NCBI GenBank assembly: GCA_945860095.1
Contig: CAMAPP010000016.1
Span: 1 to 37,769, forward strand
Direction of reading: 5' to 3'
Source: Rhizobium sp. Q54
GTDB lineage: Bacteria > Pseudomonadota > Alphaproteobacteria > CADEGL01
Length of the DNA: 37,769 bases
The translations under genes and the position numbers were made by a program. Shown here piece by piece: positions 1-8,100 of the stretch. The notes below the pieces were generated by a model. It did no database searches, was not told the DNA's origin, and saw nothing but the letters and a program-made list of their open reading frames with translations. The stretch's first letter is position 1; the number at the start of each line of letters is the position of its first letter.

Positions 1-180
1 GCGCAGACGGTTGCCGAGGATTTGGGCCAGATCGTCAACGATGCCGAGGACGAAGAGGACGAAGAGGACGAAGAGGACGAAGAGGACGAAGAGGACGAAG
101 AGGACGAGCCCGAAGCGGGCGAGGCGCAAGAGGAAACGGTCGAGGAAGCGGCGGCGGAGGAAGAGCCGTCCGCGGCGTAA
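1..180 (+). CDS. rpoZ: C-terminal end of probable RNA polymerase omega subunit (partial)
   Basis: The frame is open from base 1 and stops with TAA at 178-180, giving the last 59 residues of a protein whose start lies outside the window. Nothing of the conserved omega core is visible. The identification rests on position: in Alphaproteobacteria rpoZ lies directly upstream of the rsh (relA/spoT) gene, as here. The visible part is almost wholly acidic: a short helix-like stretch (AQTVAEDLGQIVNDA), then a Glu-Asp-Glu run encoded by seven tandem 9-bp units (46-108), then another Glu/Ala-rich tail ending in PSAA. Alphaproteobacterial omega proteins often end in acidic, low-complexity tails, so this fits. 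It could be another acidic protein, since no catalytic or binding residue can be read here. Confidence 0.55.
   Translation, partial: AQTVAEDLGQIVNDAEDEEDEEDEEDEEDEEDEEDEPEAGEAQEETVEEAAAEEEPSAA
46..108 (+). repeat. 9-bp coding minisatellite, seven units (Glu-Asp-Glu)
   Basis: Seven head-to-tail copies of GAGGACGAA, in frame with the probable rpoZ tail. The first six are identical and the last ends in GAG instead of GAA. Near-perfect identity at DNA level, including the wobble positions, points to recent expansion by slippage rather than only to selection for acidic residues. Confidence 0.9.
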
Positions 181-262
181 CCGACCTCCCGGTCGAGACA
201 CCGAACACACGGGCACCGGCCGCACGTGCGGCATGGGCGCGGCGCCTGGGCGGCGAGGCGAC

Positions 263-2395
263 ATGATCCGCCAGCATCAACTGGTCGAAAAGATCAAAGC
301 CTACGATCCGCAGGCCGACGAGGACCTGCTGAACCGCGCTTATGTGTTCTCGATGAAGGCGCACGGCGCGCAGCTGCGGGATTCGGGCGATCCGTATTTT
401 TCCCATCCGCTCGAAGTCGCCGCCATCCTCGCCCAGTACAAGCTCGACGCCGCCTCCATCGCGACCGCGCTGCTGCACGATACGGTCGAGGATACGCTCG
501 CGACGCTCGACGAGATCGAGGCCATGTTCGGTCCCGAGGTCGCGAGGCTGGTCGACGGCGTCACCAAGCTCTCGCGCATCGAGCTGCAATCGGACCACAC
601 CAAGCAGGCCGAAAACTTCCGCAAGCTCGTCCTGGCGATGTCGGAGGATTTGCGCGTCCTGCTCGTCAAGCTCGCGGACCGCTTGCACAACATGCGCACC
701 CTGCACCACGTGGCCGACGCCGAACGCCGCCGGCGCACGGCGCGCGAGACGATGGAAATCTACGCGCCCCTGGCCGAGCGCATCGGCATGCACGCGATCA
801 AGGACGAGCTCCAGGATTTGGCGTTCCGCGAAATCAATCCCGATGCCCGCGATTCGATCGTCAAGCGCCAGGCGTTTTTGCGCGAGCAGGGCGGGGCGCT
901 CATGCCGCGCATCGTGGACGCGCTGGAGCGCACCCTGGCCGCCGGCGGGGTCAAGGCGCGCGTCATGGGGCGGGAAAAGCAGCCCTATTCGATCTGGCGC
1001 AAGATGCAGCGCAAGAACGTGACCTACGAGCAGCTCGCCGACATCATGGCGTTCCGCGTCATGGTCGGCGACGCGACGGAGTGCTACCGCGCGCTTGGGG
1101 TCATCCATCAGGCCCATCGGGTCGTGCCCGAGCGCTTTCACGATTATATTTCGACGCCCAAGCCCAACGACTATCGCTCGTTGCATACCGTCGTCATCGG
1201 CCCCGAGCGCCAGCGCATTGAAATCCAGATTCGCACGGAGGACATGCACCAGATCGCGGAATACGGCCTGGCCGCGCACTGGGCCTTCAAGCAGGGCGAA
1301 TCCAAGGTCGATCCGATGCGGTACCGCTGGCTGCGCGAATTGCTCGACATTCTAGAACAGGCGGCGGGACCCGAGGATTTTCTCGAGCACACCAAGCTCG
1401 AGATGTTTGCCGATCAGGTGTTTTGCTTCACGCCAAAGGGTGAATTGATCGCGTTGCCCCAGCGCGGGACGCCGGTCGATTTCGCCTACGCCATCCATTC
1501 CGAGATCGGCGACAGGTGCGTCGGCGCCAAGGTCAATGGCCGGCTCGTGCCGCTGCGCACCCATCTGCAAAACGGCGATCAGGTCGAGATCGTGACCTCG
1601 CACTCGGCCCAGCCCTCGCCCGCCTGGGAAAATTTCGTGGTCACCGGCAAGGCGCGCGCGCGGGTGCGCCGGTTTGTGCGCACCCAGCAGCACGACCAAT
1701 ATATCGGCCTGGGCCGCTCCTTGCTCGAGCGCGAATTGCGTCAGCGCGACGTCGAGCCGGACGAGAAACGCCTCATGTCGGTGATCGAGCGCTTTCACGC
1801 TGAAAACCTCGACGAATTGTACGCCCAGATCGGCGCCGCCAAGCGCGCCGCCGAGGAGGTGGTCCTGGCCGCCTTCCCCAAGGCGGAAAGCATGTGGGCG
1901 AACATCGTACCCATCCGCCGCGTGTTCCAAAAAAAGGAGAAGGACCAAGCCATCTCGATTCGCGGCCTGATTCCCGGCATGGCGGTGCATTATTCCGGAT
2001 GTTGCACGCCCGTTCGCGGCGACCGCATCGTCGGCATCCTGACGCCGGGCAAGGGCGTGACCGTTCACACCATCGATTGCGACGCGCTCGAGAGCTTCTC
2101 CACCGCGCCCGAGCGTTGGATCGATTTGTCCTGGGACGCCGACGACGAGCGCAAGATCCAGCTCGCACGCATCGCCGTCGTGGTCGAGAACAAGCCCGGC
2201 AGCCTCGGCAATGTGTGCACCACCATCGGCGGCCATGATGGCAATATCCAGAATCTGCGCTTCACCAACCGGCAATCCGATTTCTTCGAAATGACCATCG
2301 ACATCGAGGTTGCGGACCTGCGCCAATTGCTCGATATCCTGGCGGCCCTGCGCGCCATGCCGGCGGTCAATTCCGTCGAGCGGGCGCGGGGCTGA
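263..2395 (+). CDS. rsh: Bifunctional (p)ppGpp synthetase/hydrolase, RSH family
   Basis: Makes and degrades the alarmone (p)ppGpp, the stringent-response signal. The 710-residue protein has the full long-RSH layout. The HD hydrolase domain occupies roughly residues 25-180, with FSHPLEVA (His48) and the HDTVED motif (His72, Asp73). The synthetase domain (about 230-350) carries [27 protein letters not shown] and EIQIRT. TGS lies at about 386-446, a zinc-finger/RIS-type segment with SGCCTPV at about 570-605, and a C-terminal ACT domain at about 633-709. Both catalytic centres look intact, so it is probably the single bifunctional RSH usual in Alphaproteobacteria. I chose ATG 263 ([10 protein letters not shown]) because it matches the family N-terminus and follows a GAGG-type ribosome site; the frame stays open far upstream but that part overlaps rpoZ. 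A 14-bp perfect palindrome lies at 219-232 in the 82-bp gap. pdxJ follows after 23 bp. Confidence 0.97.
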   Translation: MIRQHQLVEKIKAYDPQADEDLLNRAYVFSMKAHGAQLRDSGDPYFSHPLEVAAILAQYKLDAASIATALLHDTVEDTLATLDEIEAMFGPEVARLVDGVTKLSRIELQSDHTKQAENFRKLVLAMSEDLRVLLVKLADRLHNMRTLHHVADAERRRRTARETMEIYAPLAERIGMHAIKDELQDLAFREINPDARDSIVKRQAFLREQGGALMPRIVDALERTLAAGGVKARVMGREKQPYSIWRKMQRKNVTYEQLADIMAFRVMVGDATECYRALGVIHQAHRVVPERFHDYISTPKPNDYRSLHTVVIGPERQRIEIQIRTEDMHQIAEYGLAAHWAFKQGESKVDPMRYRWLRELLDILEQAAGPEDFLEHTKLEMFADQVFCFTPKGELIALPQRGTPVDFAYAIHSEIGDRCVGAKVNGRLVPLRTHLQNGDQVEIVTSHSAQPSPAWENFVVTGKARARVRRFVRTQQHDQYIGLGRSLLERELRQRDVEPDEKRLMSVIERFHAENLDELYAQIGAAKRAAEEVVLAAFPKAESMWANIVPIRRVFQKKEKDQAISIRGLIPGMAVHYSGCCTPVRGDRIVGILTPGKGVTVHTIDCDALESFSTAPERWIDLSWDADDERKIQLARIAVVVENKPGSLGNVCTTIGGHDGNIQNLRFTNRQSDFFEMTIDIEVADLRQLLDILAALRAMPAVNSVERARG

Positions 2396-2418
2396 GACCG
2401 GCTCGCGGAGTCCTCAAG

Positions 2419-3150
2419 ATGGAAAAATTGAGATTGGGCGTGAACATCGATCACGTCGCCACGATCCGCAACGCGCGCGGCGGGCTGCACCCCGATCCGG
2501 TGCGCGCGGCGCGCCTCGCGGTCGAGGCGGGGGCCGACGGCATCACCGCCCATTTGCGCGAGGATCGTCGGCATATTTCCGACCGGGACATCGCGCGCCT
2601 TGCGACCGAAATCGACCGGCCGCTGAATTTCGAAATGGCCGCGACCGAGGAAATGCTGTCGATCGCCCTGCGTCACCGGCCGCACGCCGCGTGCATCGTG
2701 CCCGAGCGGCGCGAGGAGCGCACGACCGAGGGCGGCCTTGATGCCGCGGGCGGGCTTGCGGCGCTGGCGCCCATCGTGGGCAGGCTCGCCGGCGCGGGCA
2801 TCCGCGTGTCTTTGTTCGTCGAACCCGCTCTCAAGCAGCTCGATGCCGCAAAGAAACTCGGCGCCGTCGTCGTCGAGCTTCATACGGGGGCCTATTGCGA
2901 GGCGGAAGGGGTCGAACGCGACCGACATTTCGCGCGCATCGCCGCGGCGGCCGCGCACGCCGAGGCGATCGGCCTCGAATGTCACGCAGGCCACGGCCTA
3001 GCCTACGATTCGGTCGTTCCGGTTGCCGCCATTCGCTCGATCGTCGAACTCAATATCGGGCATTTTCTGATCGGCGAGGCAATTTTCAGCGGCCTCGAGA
3101 ACGCCATCCGGCGCATGCGCGCGCTCTTGGACAAGGCGCGCGCGGTCTAG
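2419..3150 (+). CDS. pdxJ: Pyridoxine 5'-phosphate synthase
   Basis: Condenses 3-amino-2-oxopropyl phosphate with 1-deoxy-xylulose 5-phosphate to give pyridoxine 5'-phosphate, the last ring-forming step of the DXP-dependent vitamin B6 route. The 243 residues match the family's usual 235-250 and form a TIM barrel. Signatures seen are the N-terminal [15 protein letters not shown], the phosphate/substrate segment [12 protein letters not shown], and the C-terminal GHGLAYDSV and [14 protein letters not shown] 2419 follows GGAG by a somewhat long spacing. It lies between rsh and acpS, two bases before the acpS start, in the standard alphaproteobacterial order, and is probably cotranscribed with both. 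Confidence 0.97.
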   Translation: MEKLRLGVNIDHVATIRNARGGLHPDPVRAARLAVEAGADGITAHLREDRRHISDRDIARLATEIDRPLNFEMAATEEMLSIALRHRPHAACIVPERREERTTEGGLDAAGGLAALAPIVGRLAGAGIRVSLFVEPALKQLDAAKKLGAVVVELHTGAYCEAEGVERDRHFARIAAAAAHAEAIGLECHAGHGLAYDSVVPVAAIRSIVELNIGHFLIGEAIFSGLENAIRRMRALLDKARAV

Positions 3151-3152
3151 CC

Positions 3153-3554
3153 GTGATCATCGGCATCGGCAGCGACCTGGTGGACATCCGGCGCATCGAG
3201 AAGACGCTTGGGCGCTTCGGCGAGCGATTTCTCGACCGGATATTTACCTCCGAGGAACGCAGGCGCTCGGAGCGGCGCGCCGATCGCGGCGCCAGTTACG
3301 CGCGGCGCTTCGCGGCCAAGGAGGCGTGCTCGAAGGCGCTCGGCACGGGCTTTCGCCAAGGCGTATTTTGGCGTGATATGGGGGTCGTCAATTTGGCTTC
3401 GGGCAAACCGACGATGGCTCTGACCGGCGGGGCGCTTCTGTGCTTGCAACGCATCACGCCGGCGGGCAAAACGGCGCAGATCGATCTGTCGATCACCGAC
3501 GATCATCCCCTTGCCCAGGCCATCGTCATCATCACCGCCGTGCCGTCCCATTGA
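3153..3554 (+). CDS. acpS: Holo-[acyl-carrier-protein] synthase
   Basis: Transfers 4'-phosphopantetheine from CoA to the serine of acyl carrier protein, activating it for fatty-acid synthesis. The product is 133 residues, normal for AcpS. The N-terminal [14 protein letters not shown] supplies the Mg-binding aspartate (Asp8) and [12 protein letters not shown] holds the second conserved acidic residue (Glu57). I chose GTG 3153, two bases after the pdxJ stop, because the protein then begins directly at the conserved strand; there is no in-frame ATG near it. Part of the pdxJ-acpS-lepB-rnc-era run, here split from lepB by an inserted three-gene cassette. Confidence 0.95.
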   Translation: MIIGIGSDLVDIRRIEKTLGRFGERFLDRIFTSEERRRSERRADRGASYARRFAAKEACSKALGTGFRQGVFWRDMGVVNLASGKPTMALTGGALLCLQRITPAGKTAQIDLSITDDHPLAQAIVIITAVPSH

Positions 3555-3579
3555 CTTGTCCGCAAGCCAAAACCATCTA
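3551..3579 (+). promoter_or_regulatory. Weak candidate promoter for the lipoprotein/YeeE cassette
   Basis: A TTGACT hexamer at 3551-3556, overlapping the acpS stop, lies 17 bp from CATCTA (3574-3579), which matches the -10 consensus poorly. An alternative AT-rich stretch, TATTCTATAAA, follows at 3587-3597. One of these may start transcription of the cassette beginning at 3630; the evidence is only sequence similarity. Confidence 0.22.
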
Positions 3580-3629
3580 GCCGCGGTATTCTATAAACGC
3601 ATTTAAGCGACCGAGATCGGGAGGATTCC

Positions 3630-4760
3630 ATGTTTGATCGTCAGCTCCGAACCGCCGCCGCCGCGCTCGCCATGGGCGTTCTTGCGTCGTGCGCGAGCTT
3701 GGCGCCCGCCGACTACGAGATTTGGGCGCTCGATCAGGGTACGCACGTCATCCACATCTACGATTCCAGCCTCAAGGAAACGGCGAAGATCGACCTCGGC
3801 GCGACGGGCGTGCGCAACCCGCACATGGTGGATTTCACGCAAGATCATTCTTACGCCTTCGTTGCCAGCACCGGCTCGGGCGACGTGACGGTGATCCGCG
3901 CCAAGGATCGCGCGATCGTCGCTAATCTCAAGACCGGTCCCAACACGCACATGGCGGCCGTGCGCCCGGACGACAAGGCGGTGATCGTGGACGTCATCGG
4001 CGACCCCAAGATCGCGCGCGATGGGAAGTTTGTCGAAATCGTGGTCGACAAGGCGGGTGGCAATTTCAAGCTCGGCCGCAGCCTCGTGGTGGCCGACGAT
4101 CCGGTGTTCAAGGCGCTAGGCGCGCGCTTCAACGATTCGAACCCGATCTGCCACGCCTATGCGGCGGGTGGCCGGCTTGCCTATGCGACGCTTGGGCCCG
4201 GCCTAAAGGACGGCGGTCTTGTCGTCCTCGATACCGAGAATTTCCGGCTGACGCACGCCATTCCGCCGGACGAACTGCCGGTCAATTGCGGAACCTATTT
4301 GATGCCGGACAGGAAGCACATGATGCTCAATGGCGGCAGCGGCGATGTCGGCAAGTGGTACGTGGTCGATACGACGACGAACAAGGTTGTCAATAGCGGC
4401 GATAGCGGCGGCAAGGACGCGCACGGCGTCTGGGGCACGGTGGACGGTCGCGAAATCTGGATGGTGAACCGCGTTTCGAGCAACGGCATCGTGCTGGATG
4501 CCAAAACCTTGAACGTGGTCGCCAAGCTCGACGAGGTCGGCCCCACGCCCGACATCATGGCCATGTCGCCGGACGGCAAGTACGCGTTTGTCACGACGCG
4601 CGGCCCCAAGCCCATCTCGGCGCCGCACGTGGCCAAGGGCACGACACCCGGCTTCGCCGTGATCGGCGTGGCGGACAGGAAGCTGGTTCGCATCGTCCAG
4701 CCCGCGGCGGGGAACGAGAGCAGCGATTTCCACGGCATCGCTGTGCGCGTGATTCGCTGA
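3630..4760 (+). CDS. Seven-bladed beta-propeller lipoprotein (YVTN/YncE-like)
   Basis: The 376-residue protein starts with a signal peptide and a lipobox, LASC, with the acylated cysteine at residue 21. Ala follows the Cys, which favours sorting to the outer membrane. The rest is built of seven similar segments whose strands end in patterns such as YAFV, AVIV, LAYATL, IWMV and YAFV, typical of a YVTN or cytochrome-d1-like propeller. At the same place in each segment sits a potential metal ligand: His65, His107, His175, Cys220, His265, Asp308 and His368. No haem c motif (CxxCH) is present. The start at ATG 3630 follows a GGGAGGA ribosome site. Two YeeE-type membrane proteins follow after 20 bp, suggesting a shared role in sulphur or thiol handling. 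The exact function is not known; binding of a metal or small ligand is inference. Confidence 0.8.
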   Translation: MFDRQLRTAAAALAMGVLASCASLAPADYEIWALDQGTHVIHIYDSSLKETAKIDLGATGVRNPHMVDFTQDHSYAFVASTGSGDVTVIRAKDRAIVANLKTGPNTHMAAVRPDDKAVIVDVIGDPKIARDGKFVEIVVDKAGGNFKLGRSLVVADDPVFKALGARFNDSNPICHAYAAGGRLAYATLGPGLKDGGLVVLDTENFRLTHAIPPDELPVNCGTYLMPDRKHMMLNGGSGDVGKWYVVDTTTNKVVNSGDSGGKDAHGVWGTVDGREIWMVNRVSSNGIVLDAKTLNVVAKLDEVGPTPDIMAMSPDGKYAFVTTRGPKPISAPHVAKGTTPGFAVIGVADRKLVRIVQPAAGNESSDFHGIAVRVIR

Positions 4761-4780
4761 TTGCCCGCGGACCTGGGGCG

Positions 4781-5221
4781 ATGACGGTCGATTGGGGCGC
4801 CTTCTCGCCAGCCGCGGCTTTGGCCGGCGGCGCCCTCATCGGCGCGGCGGCCGTGCTGCTGTACTGGCTCAACGGCCGCCTCGCGGGCGTGAGCGGTATC
4901 GCGGCCGGCCTGCTGCGTCCGGCGGCGGGCGAGACGGCATGGCGCGCGTGCTTCCTTGCCGGCCTGGTGATCGGCGTGATCCTCGCGAAGGCGTTTGGCG
5001 TGGCGCCTCCGGTCCTCCACGTGACGGACGACGTGGCCGTCCTGCTCGCGGGTGGCTTGCTGGTCGGATTCGGCACGCGCGTGGGTGGAGGCTGCACCAG
5101 CGGACACGGCGTGTGCGGCCTGGCGCGGCTCTCGCGGCGCTCGCTCGTTGCGACCCTCGTTTTCATGGCGGCGGCATTCGCCACCGTTTACCTCGTCCGT
5201 CACGTAGCGTGGGTCGCTTGA
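4781..5221 (+). CDS. YeeE/YedE-family membrane protein, first half
   Basis: A 146-residue hydrophobic protein with about four membrane segments. It contains the family hallmark GFGTRVGGGCTSGHGVCG, with the conserved Cys105 in GGCTSGHG. YeeE/YedE proteins are linked to uptake of thiosulphate or other small sulphur compounds, where conserved cysteines line the path. Many bacteria, as here, split the transporter into two short polypeptides encoded side by side. The stop overlaps the start of the partner by one base (TGATG), so the two are translationally coupled and probably act as one complex in the inner membrane. The lipoprotein gene lies 20 bp upstream. Substrate is not determined by the sequence. 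Confidence 0.9.
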   Translation: MTVDWGAFSPAAALAGGALIGAAAVLLYWLNGRLAGVSGIAAGLLRPAAGETAWRACFLAGLVIGVILAKAFGVAPPVLHVTDDVAVLLAGGLLVGFGTRVGGGCTSGHGVCGLARLSRRSLVATLVFMAAAFATVYLVRHVAWVA

Positions 5222-5667
5222 TGGCGCGCCTCGTCGTCGCTCTGGCCGCAGGTGTCGTCTTCGGCCTCGGCTTGGCCGTCTCGGCCATGGTCGATGCGGG
5301 CAAGGTGCTGGCCTTCCTCGATCTCGCGGGCGCCTGGGATCCAAGCCTGGCCCTGGTGATGACCGGCGCGCTCGCCGTCGCATTGCCCGGATTCCAGTTG
5401 GCCCGGCGTCGCGCGGCACCGGCGCTCGCCATGAGTTTCGAGACGCCCAAGGCCAAGTCGATCAATCTGCGCCTTGTCTCGGGCGCGGCGCTATTCGGCG
5501 TGGGTTGGGGACTGGTCGGCTTGTGTCCCGGGCCGGCGATCGCGTCGCTTGCCTACGCGATCTGGCAAGTGCCGGTTTTTTTAGCGGCGATGGCAGGCGG
5601 CGCATGGGGCGCGGCATGGGTGGCGGGCGCCGCCGGCGCCAGGGCGCGCACGGGCCTCGAAGGTTGA
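5221..5667 (+). CDS. YeeE/YedE-family membrane protein, second half (DUF6691-like)
   Basis: A 148-residue membrane protein that completes the split YeeE pair. The diagnostic stretch is FGVGWGLVGLCPGPAIA, with the conserved cysteine at residue 102; the N-terminal half has GLGLAVSAMVDAGKVLAFLDLAG, seen in the family. About four membrane segments are predicted by eye. It starts at ATG 5221 inside the TGA of the first half. The C-terminal tail (GARARTGLEG) is short and polar. Together with the preceding gene it should form a sulphur-compound channel or transporter; the ligand is unknown. The next gene, lepB, has its own promoter-like sequence, so this is probably the last gene of the cassette. 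Confidence 0.88.
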   Translation: MARLVVALAAGVVFGLGLAVSAMVDAGKVLAFLDLAGAWDPSLALVMTGALAVALPGFQLARRRAAPALAMSFETPKAKSINLRLVSGAALFGVGWGLVGLCPGPAIASLAYAIWQVPVFLAAMAGGAWGAAWVAGAAGARARTGLEG

Positions 5668-5680
5668 GCGGCGCCACGAC

Positions 5681-5709
5681 TTGACAGTGCGGAACGCGAC
5701 TGTCTTGAT
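5681..5709 (+). promoter_or_regulatory. Candidate lepB promoter with overlapping dyad
   Basis: A perfect TTGACA (5681-5686) lies 17 bp from CTTGAT (5704-5709), a poor -10. A perfect inverted repeat, GACAGT at 5683-5688 and ACTGTC at 5699-5704, separated by 10 bp, covers the -35 and spacer. Dyad arms about 16 bp apart centre to centre are typical of a dimeric repressor site. It would drive lepB-rnc-era-recO independently of the upstream cassette. Confidence 0.4.
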
Positions 5710-5775
5710 CCGCCCTCCCGCGCCGCGGCAAAGCCCGAAAATCGCGTGATTACCGTCGAGTGGATAAAGGGTTTC

Positions 5776-6516
5776 ATGGCGCGTCCAAAAACCGGCGGCA
5801 TTTGGGAGACGGTGAAGACGGTTGTGTATGCCGTGCTCATCGCGCTCGGAATCCGCACGTTCTTCTACGAGCCGTTCAACATTCCTTCCGGCTCCATGAT
5901 CCCGACGCTGCTGGTCGGCGATTATCTGTTCGTTTCCAAATTTTCGTACGGCTATAGCCGCCATTCCCTGCCGCTATCGCTGAATCTGTTCTCGGGCCGG
6001 GTGTTCGCCTCCGAGCCCAAGCGCGGCGATGTCGCGGTGTTCAAACTGCCGCGCGATGGGCAGACGGATTACATCAAGCGCATCGTCGGCCTGCCGGGCG
6101 ACCGGGTGCAGATGCGCAAGGGCGTATTTTATCTCAATGACGAAGCCGTGCCGCGGCGCCAAATGGACGGCTTCACCGGCGCTTCGCCTTCCGGGGCCAG
6201 CCATCCCTTGCCGCAATTCATCGAGAGCCTGCCCGGTGGGCGCGAGTTTCGCATCCTGAAACTCGTCGAGGACGGTAGCCTCGACGACACGCCGGTATTC
6301 GTGGTGCCGCAGGGGCATTATTTCGCGCTCGGCGACAACCGGGACAATTCCCTCGATTCGCGCGCCGCAGGCGGCGTCGGCTTCATTCCGGCGGAAAACC
6401 TCATCGGCCGCGCCGAGTTTTTGTTCTTCTCGACCAATGGCGCGGCGCATATTTGGGAGTTCTGGAACTGGCCCAAGGCGATCCGCTTCGAGCGCCTGCT
6501 CGACGCGGTGGAGTAG
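5776..6516 (+). CDS. lepB: Signal peptidase I
   Basis: Removes signal peptides from secreted proteins at the outer face of the inner membrane. The 246-residue form has one N-terminal membrane segment (about 13-30) and all the family boxes: NIPSGSMIPTL with nucleophile Ser40, DYIKRIVGLPGDRV with general base Lys101, and GDNRDNSLDSR near the C-terminus. The frame is open from a GTG at 5746, but I prefer ATG 5776 (MARPKTGGIWET): AAAGGG stands at a good spacing before it, the GTG lacks a ribosome site, and family proteins start at this point. The stop overlaps the rnc GTG (TAGTG), implying coupling. It heads the lepB-rnc-era-recO run. Confidence 0.95.
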   Translation: MARPKTGGIWETVKTVVYAVLIALGIRTFFYEPFNIPSGSMIPTLLVGDYLFVSKFSYGYSRHSLPLSLNLFSGRVFASEPKRGDVAVFKLPRDGQTDYIKRIVGLPGDRVQMRKGVFYLNDEAVPRRQMDGFTGASPSGASHPLPQFIESLPGGREFRILKLVEDGSLDDTPVFVVPQGHYFALGDNRDNSLDSRAAGGVGFIPAENLIGRAEFLFFSTNGAAHIWEFWNWPKAIRFERLLDAVE

Positions 6517-7193
6517 TGGCAAGCCTGGACGTGCTGGAAGGCCGCCTCGGCCACCGCTTCCGCGACACGGCCTTGCTTGAGATCGCGCTCACCCATCGCA
6601 GCGCCTTGCGCCCCGGCCTCGCCGCCAACGAGCGGCTCGAATTTCTCGGCGACCGGGTTCTGTCGCTCGCCGTCGCACATTTTCTCTACCGCCGTTTTCC
6701 AACCGAGAACGAAGGCGATCTGTCGCGGCGCCTCGCCAGCCTCGTGCGCCGCGAGGCGCTGGCTCGCGTTGCACGCGCGCTCGAATTGGGTGCCGACCTT
6801 CGCCTGTCGCGCGGCGAGGAGGCGAGCGGCGGGCGTGAAAATCCGGGTCTTTTGGCCGATGCCTGCGAGGCGCTTTTGGGCGCCGTGTACTTGGACGGGG
6901 GTATCGAGGCGGCCGAGGGCGTCGTCGCGCGCCTTTGGGCACCGCTCGTCGAGGATCAGGCCATGCCGTCCAAGGACGCGCGCACCGCCTTGCAGGAACT
7001 CGTCCAGGCGCGCGGCCTGCCCCTGCCGCGCTATACGGTCGCGCGCACCGAGGGGCCGGATCACGCGCCCCGCTTTGTCATGTCGGTCGCGATCGAAGGC
7101 GAGGCATCGGCCGAGGCGGAAGGCGCGTCCAAACAGGCGGCGAGCGAGGCAGCGGCGCGGCTATTGCTGGTCCGGATGGGCGTCGATGTCTGA
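6516..7193 (+). CDS. rnc: Ribonuclease III
   Basis: Cleaves double-stranded RNA in rRNA maturation and mRNA decay. 225 residues, the normal size. The RNase III signature NERLEFLGDRVL lies near residues 38-49 and DACEALLGAVYLDGG, with the second set of metal-binding acidic residues, near 115-129. A C-terminal dsRNA-binding domain starts at SKDARTALQELVQ and ends with KQAASEAAARLLL. I chose GTG 6516, overlapping the lepB stop, since the product then starts right at the catalytic domain; the frame is open further upstream but only inside lepB. It overlaps era by 8 bases, so the three genes are coupled. Confidence 0.95.
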   Translation: MASLDVLEGRLGHRFRDTALLEIALTHRSALRPGLAANERLEFLGDRVLSLAVAHFLYRRFPTENEGDLSRRLASLVRREALARVARALELGADLRLSRGEEASGGRENPGLLADACEALLGAVYLDGGIEAAEGVVARLWAPLVEDQAMPSKDARTALQELVQARGLPLPRYTVARTEGPDHAPRFVMSVAIEGEASAEAEGASKQAASEAAARLLLVRMGVDV

Positions 7194-8094
7194 GCCGACG
7201 CGCTGCGGCTATGTCGCCTTTCTCGGCGCGCCCAACGCGGGTAAATCGACGCTTGTCAACGCGCTGGTCGGACAGAAGGTCAGCATCGTCACGCCCAAGG
7301 TCCAGACGACGCGCTTTCGCGTGCTCGGCATCGCCTTGCGCGGACCGGCGCAAATGATGTGCGTCGATACGCCCGGCATCTTCGCGCCGCGCCGTCGGCT
7401 CGACCGCGCCATGGTGCGCGCGGCCTGGCAGGGCTCGGCGGATGCGGATCTGCGGGTGCTGCTGGTCGATGCCGTCGAATTCGCCAAGGGCCGCGCGGGC
7501 GAGGCGATGCGGATCGCCGAATCGCTCGGCCGCGCGGGAAAAAGCGCGATCCTCGCCCTGAACAAGACCGATGCGGCGGACAAGGGCGCCTTGCTGGTCG
7601 CGGCCGAACGGCTCAACGCCGCGTGCCCCTTCGTCGAAACCTTCATGATCTCCGCGCTCACCGGCGACGGGGTCGAGGATTTGGCGCGTTATCTCGTTCA
7701 GCGCCTGCCCGAAGGGCCGTGGCTCTACCCCGCCGACCAGACGGCGGATATTCCGGTTCGCCTGCTCGCCGCCGAAATCACGCGCGAGCAGCTTTTCATG
7801 AAGCTGCGCCAGGAATTACCCTATGCCCTCACGGTCGAAACCGAGGAATGGCAGGAGCGCGAGGACGGCAGCGCCCGGGTCGAGCAGATCGTCTATGTCC
7901 AGCGCGAGCGCCAGAAGCCCATCGTCATCGGCGAGGGCGGGCACCAAATCAAGTCCGTGGGCGCGGCCGCGCGCGCCGAAATCGAACGCGTGCTCGGCCG
8001 GCGGATCCATCTGTTCCTCACCGTCAAGGTCCGGGAGGATTGGGCCGACGACCCACGCCGCTTCCGCGCCATGGGTCTCGAGTTCGACGCCTAG
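7186..8094 (+). CDS. era: GTPase Era
   Basis: Essential GTPase that binds 16S rRNA and helps 30S subunit maturation. 302 residues. The GTPase domain shows G1 GAPNAGKST, G2 around TTRFRV, G3 DTPG and G4 NKTD; the C-terminal KH RNA-binding domain carries the VIGEGGHQIKSVG loop. The start ATG 7186 (MSEPTRCGYVAF) lies inside the last codons of rnc. recO follows after 6 bases. The rnc-era-recO order is widely conserved and links rRNA processing with ribosome assembly. Confidence 0.97.
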   Translation: MSEPTRCGYVAFLGAPNAGKSTLVNALVGQKVSIVTPKVQTTRFRVLGIALRGPAQMMCVDTPGIFAPRRRLDRAMVRAAWQGSADADLRVLLVDAVEFAKGRAGEAMRIAESLGRAGKSAILALNKTDAADKGALLVAAERLNAACPFVETFMISALTGDGVEDLARYLVQRLPEGPWLYPADQTADIPVRLLAAEITREQLFMKLRQELPYALTVETEEWQEREDGSARVEQIVYVQRERQKPIVIGEGGHQIKSVGAAARAEIERVLGRRIHLFLTVKVREDWADDPRRFRAMGLEFDA

Positions 8095-8100
8095 CGCGCC

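Noticed and set aside
5746-5775. GTG 5746 as the lepB start
   Set aside because: No ribosome site precedes it, while ATG 5776 has AAAGGG at good spacing and matches the usual family N-terminus.
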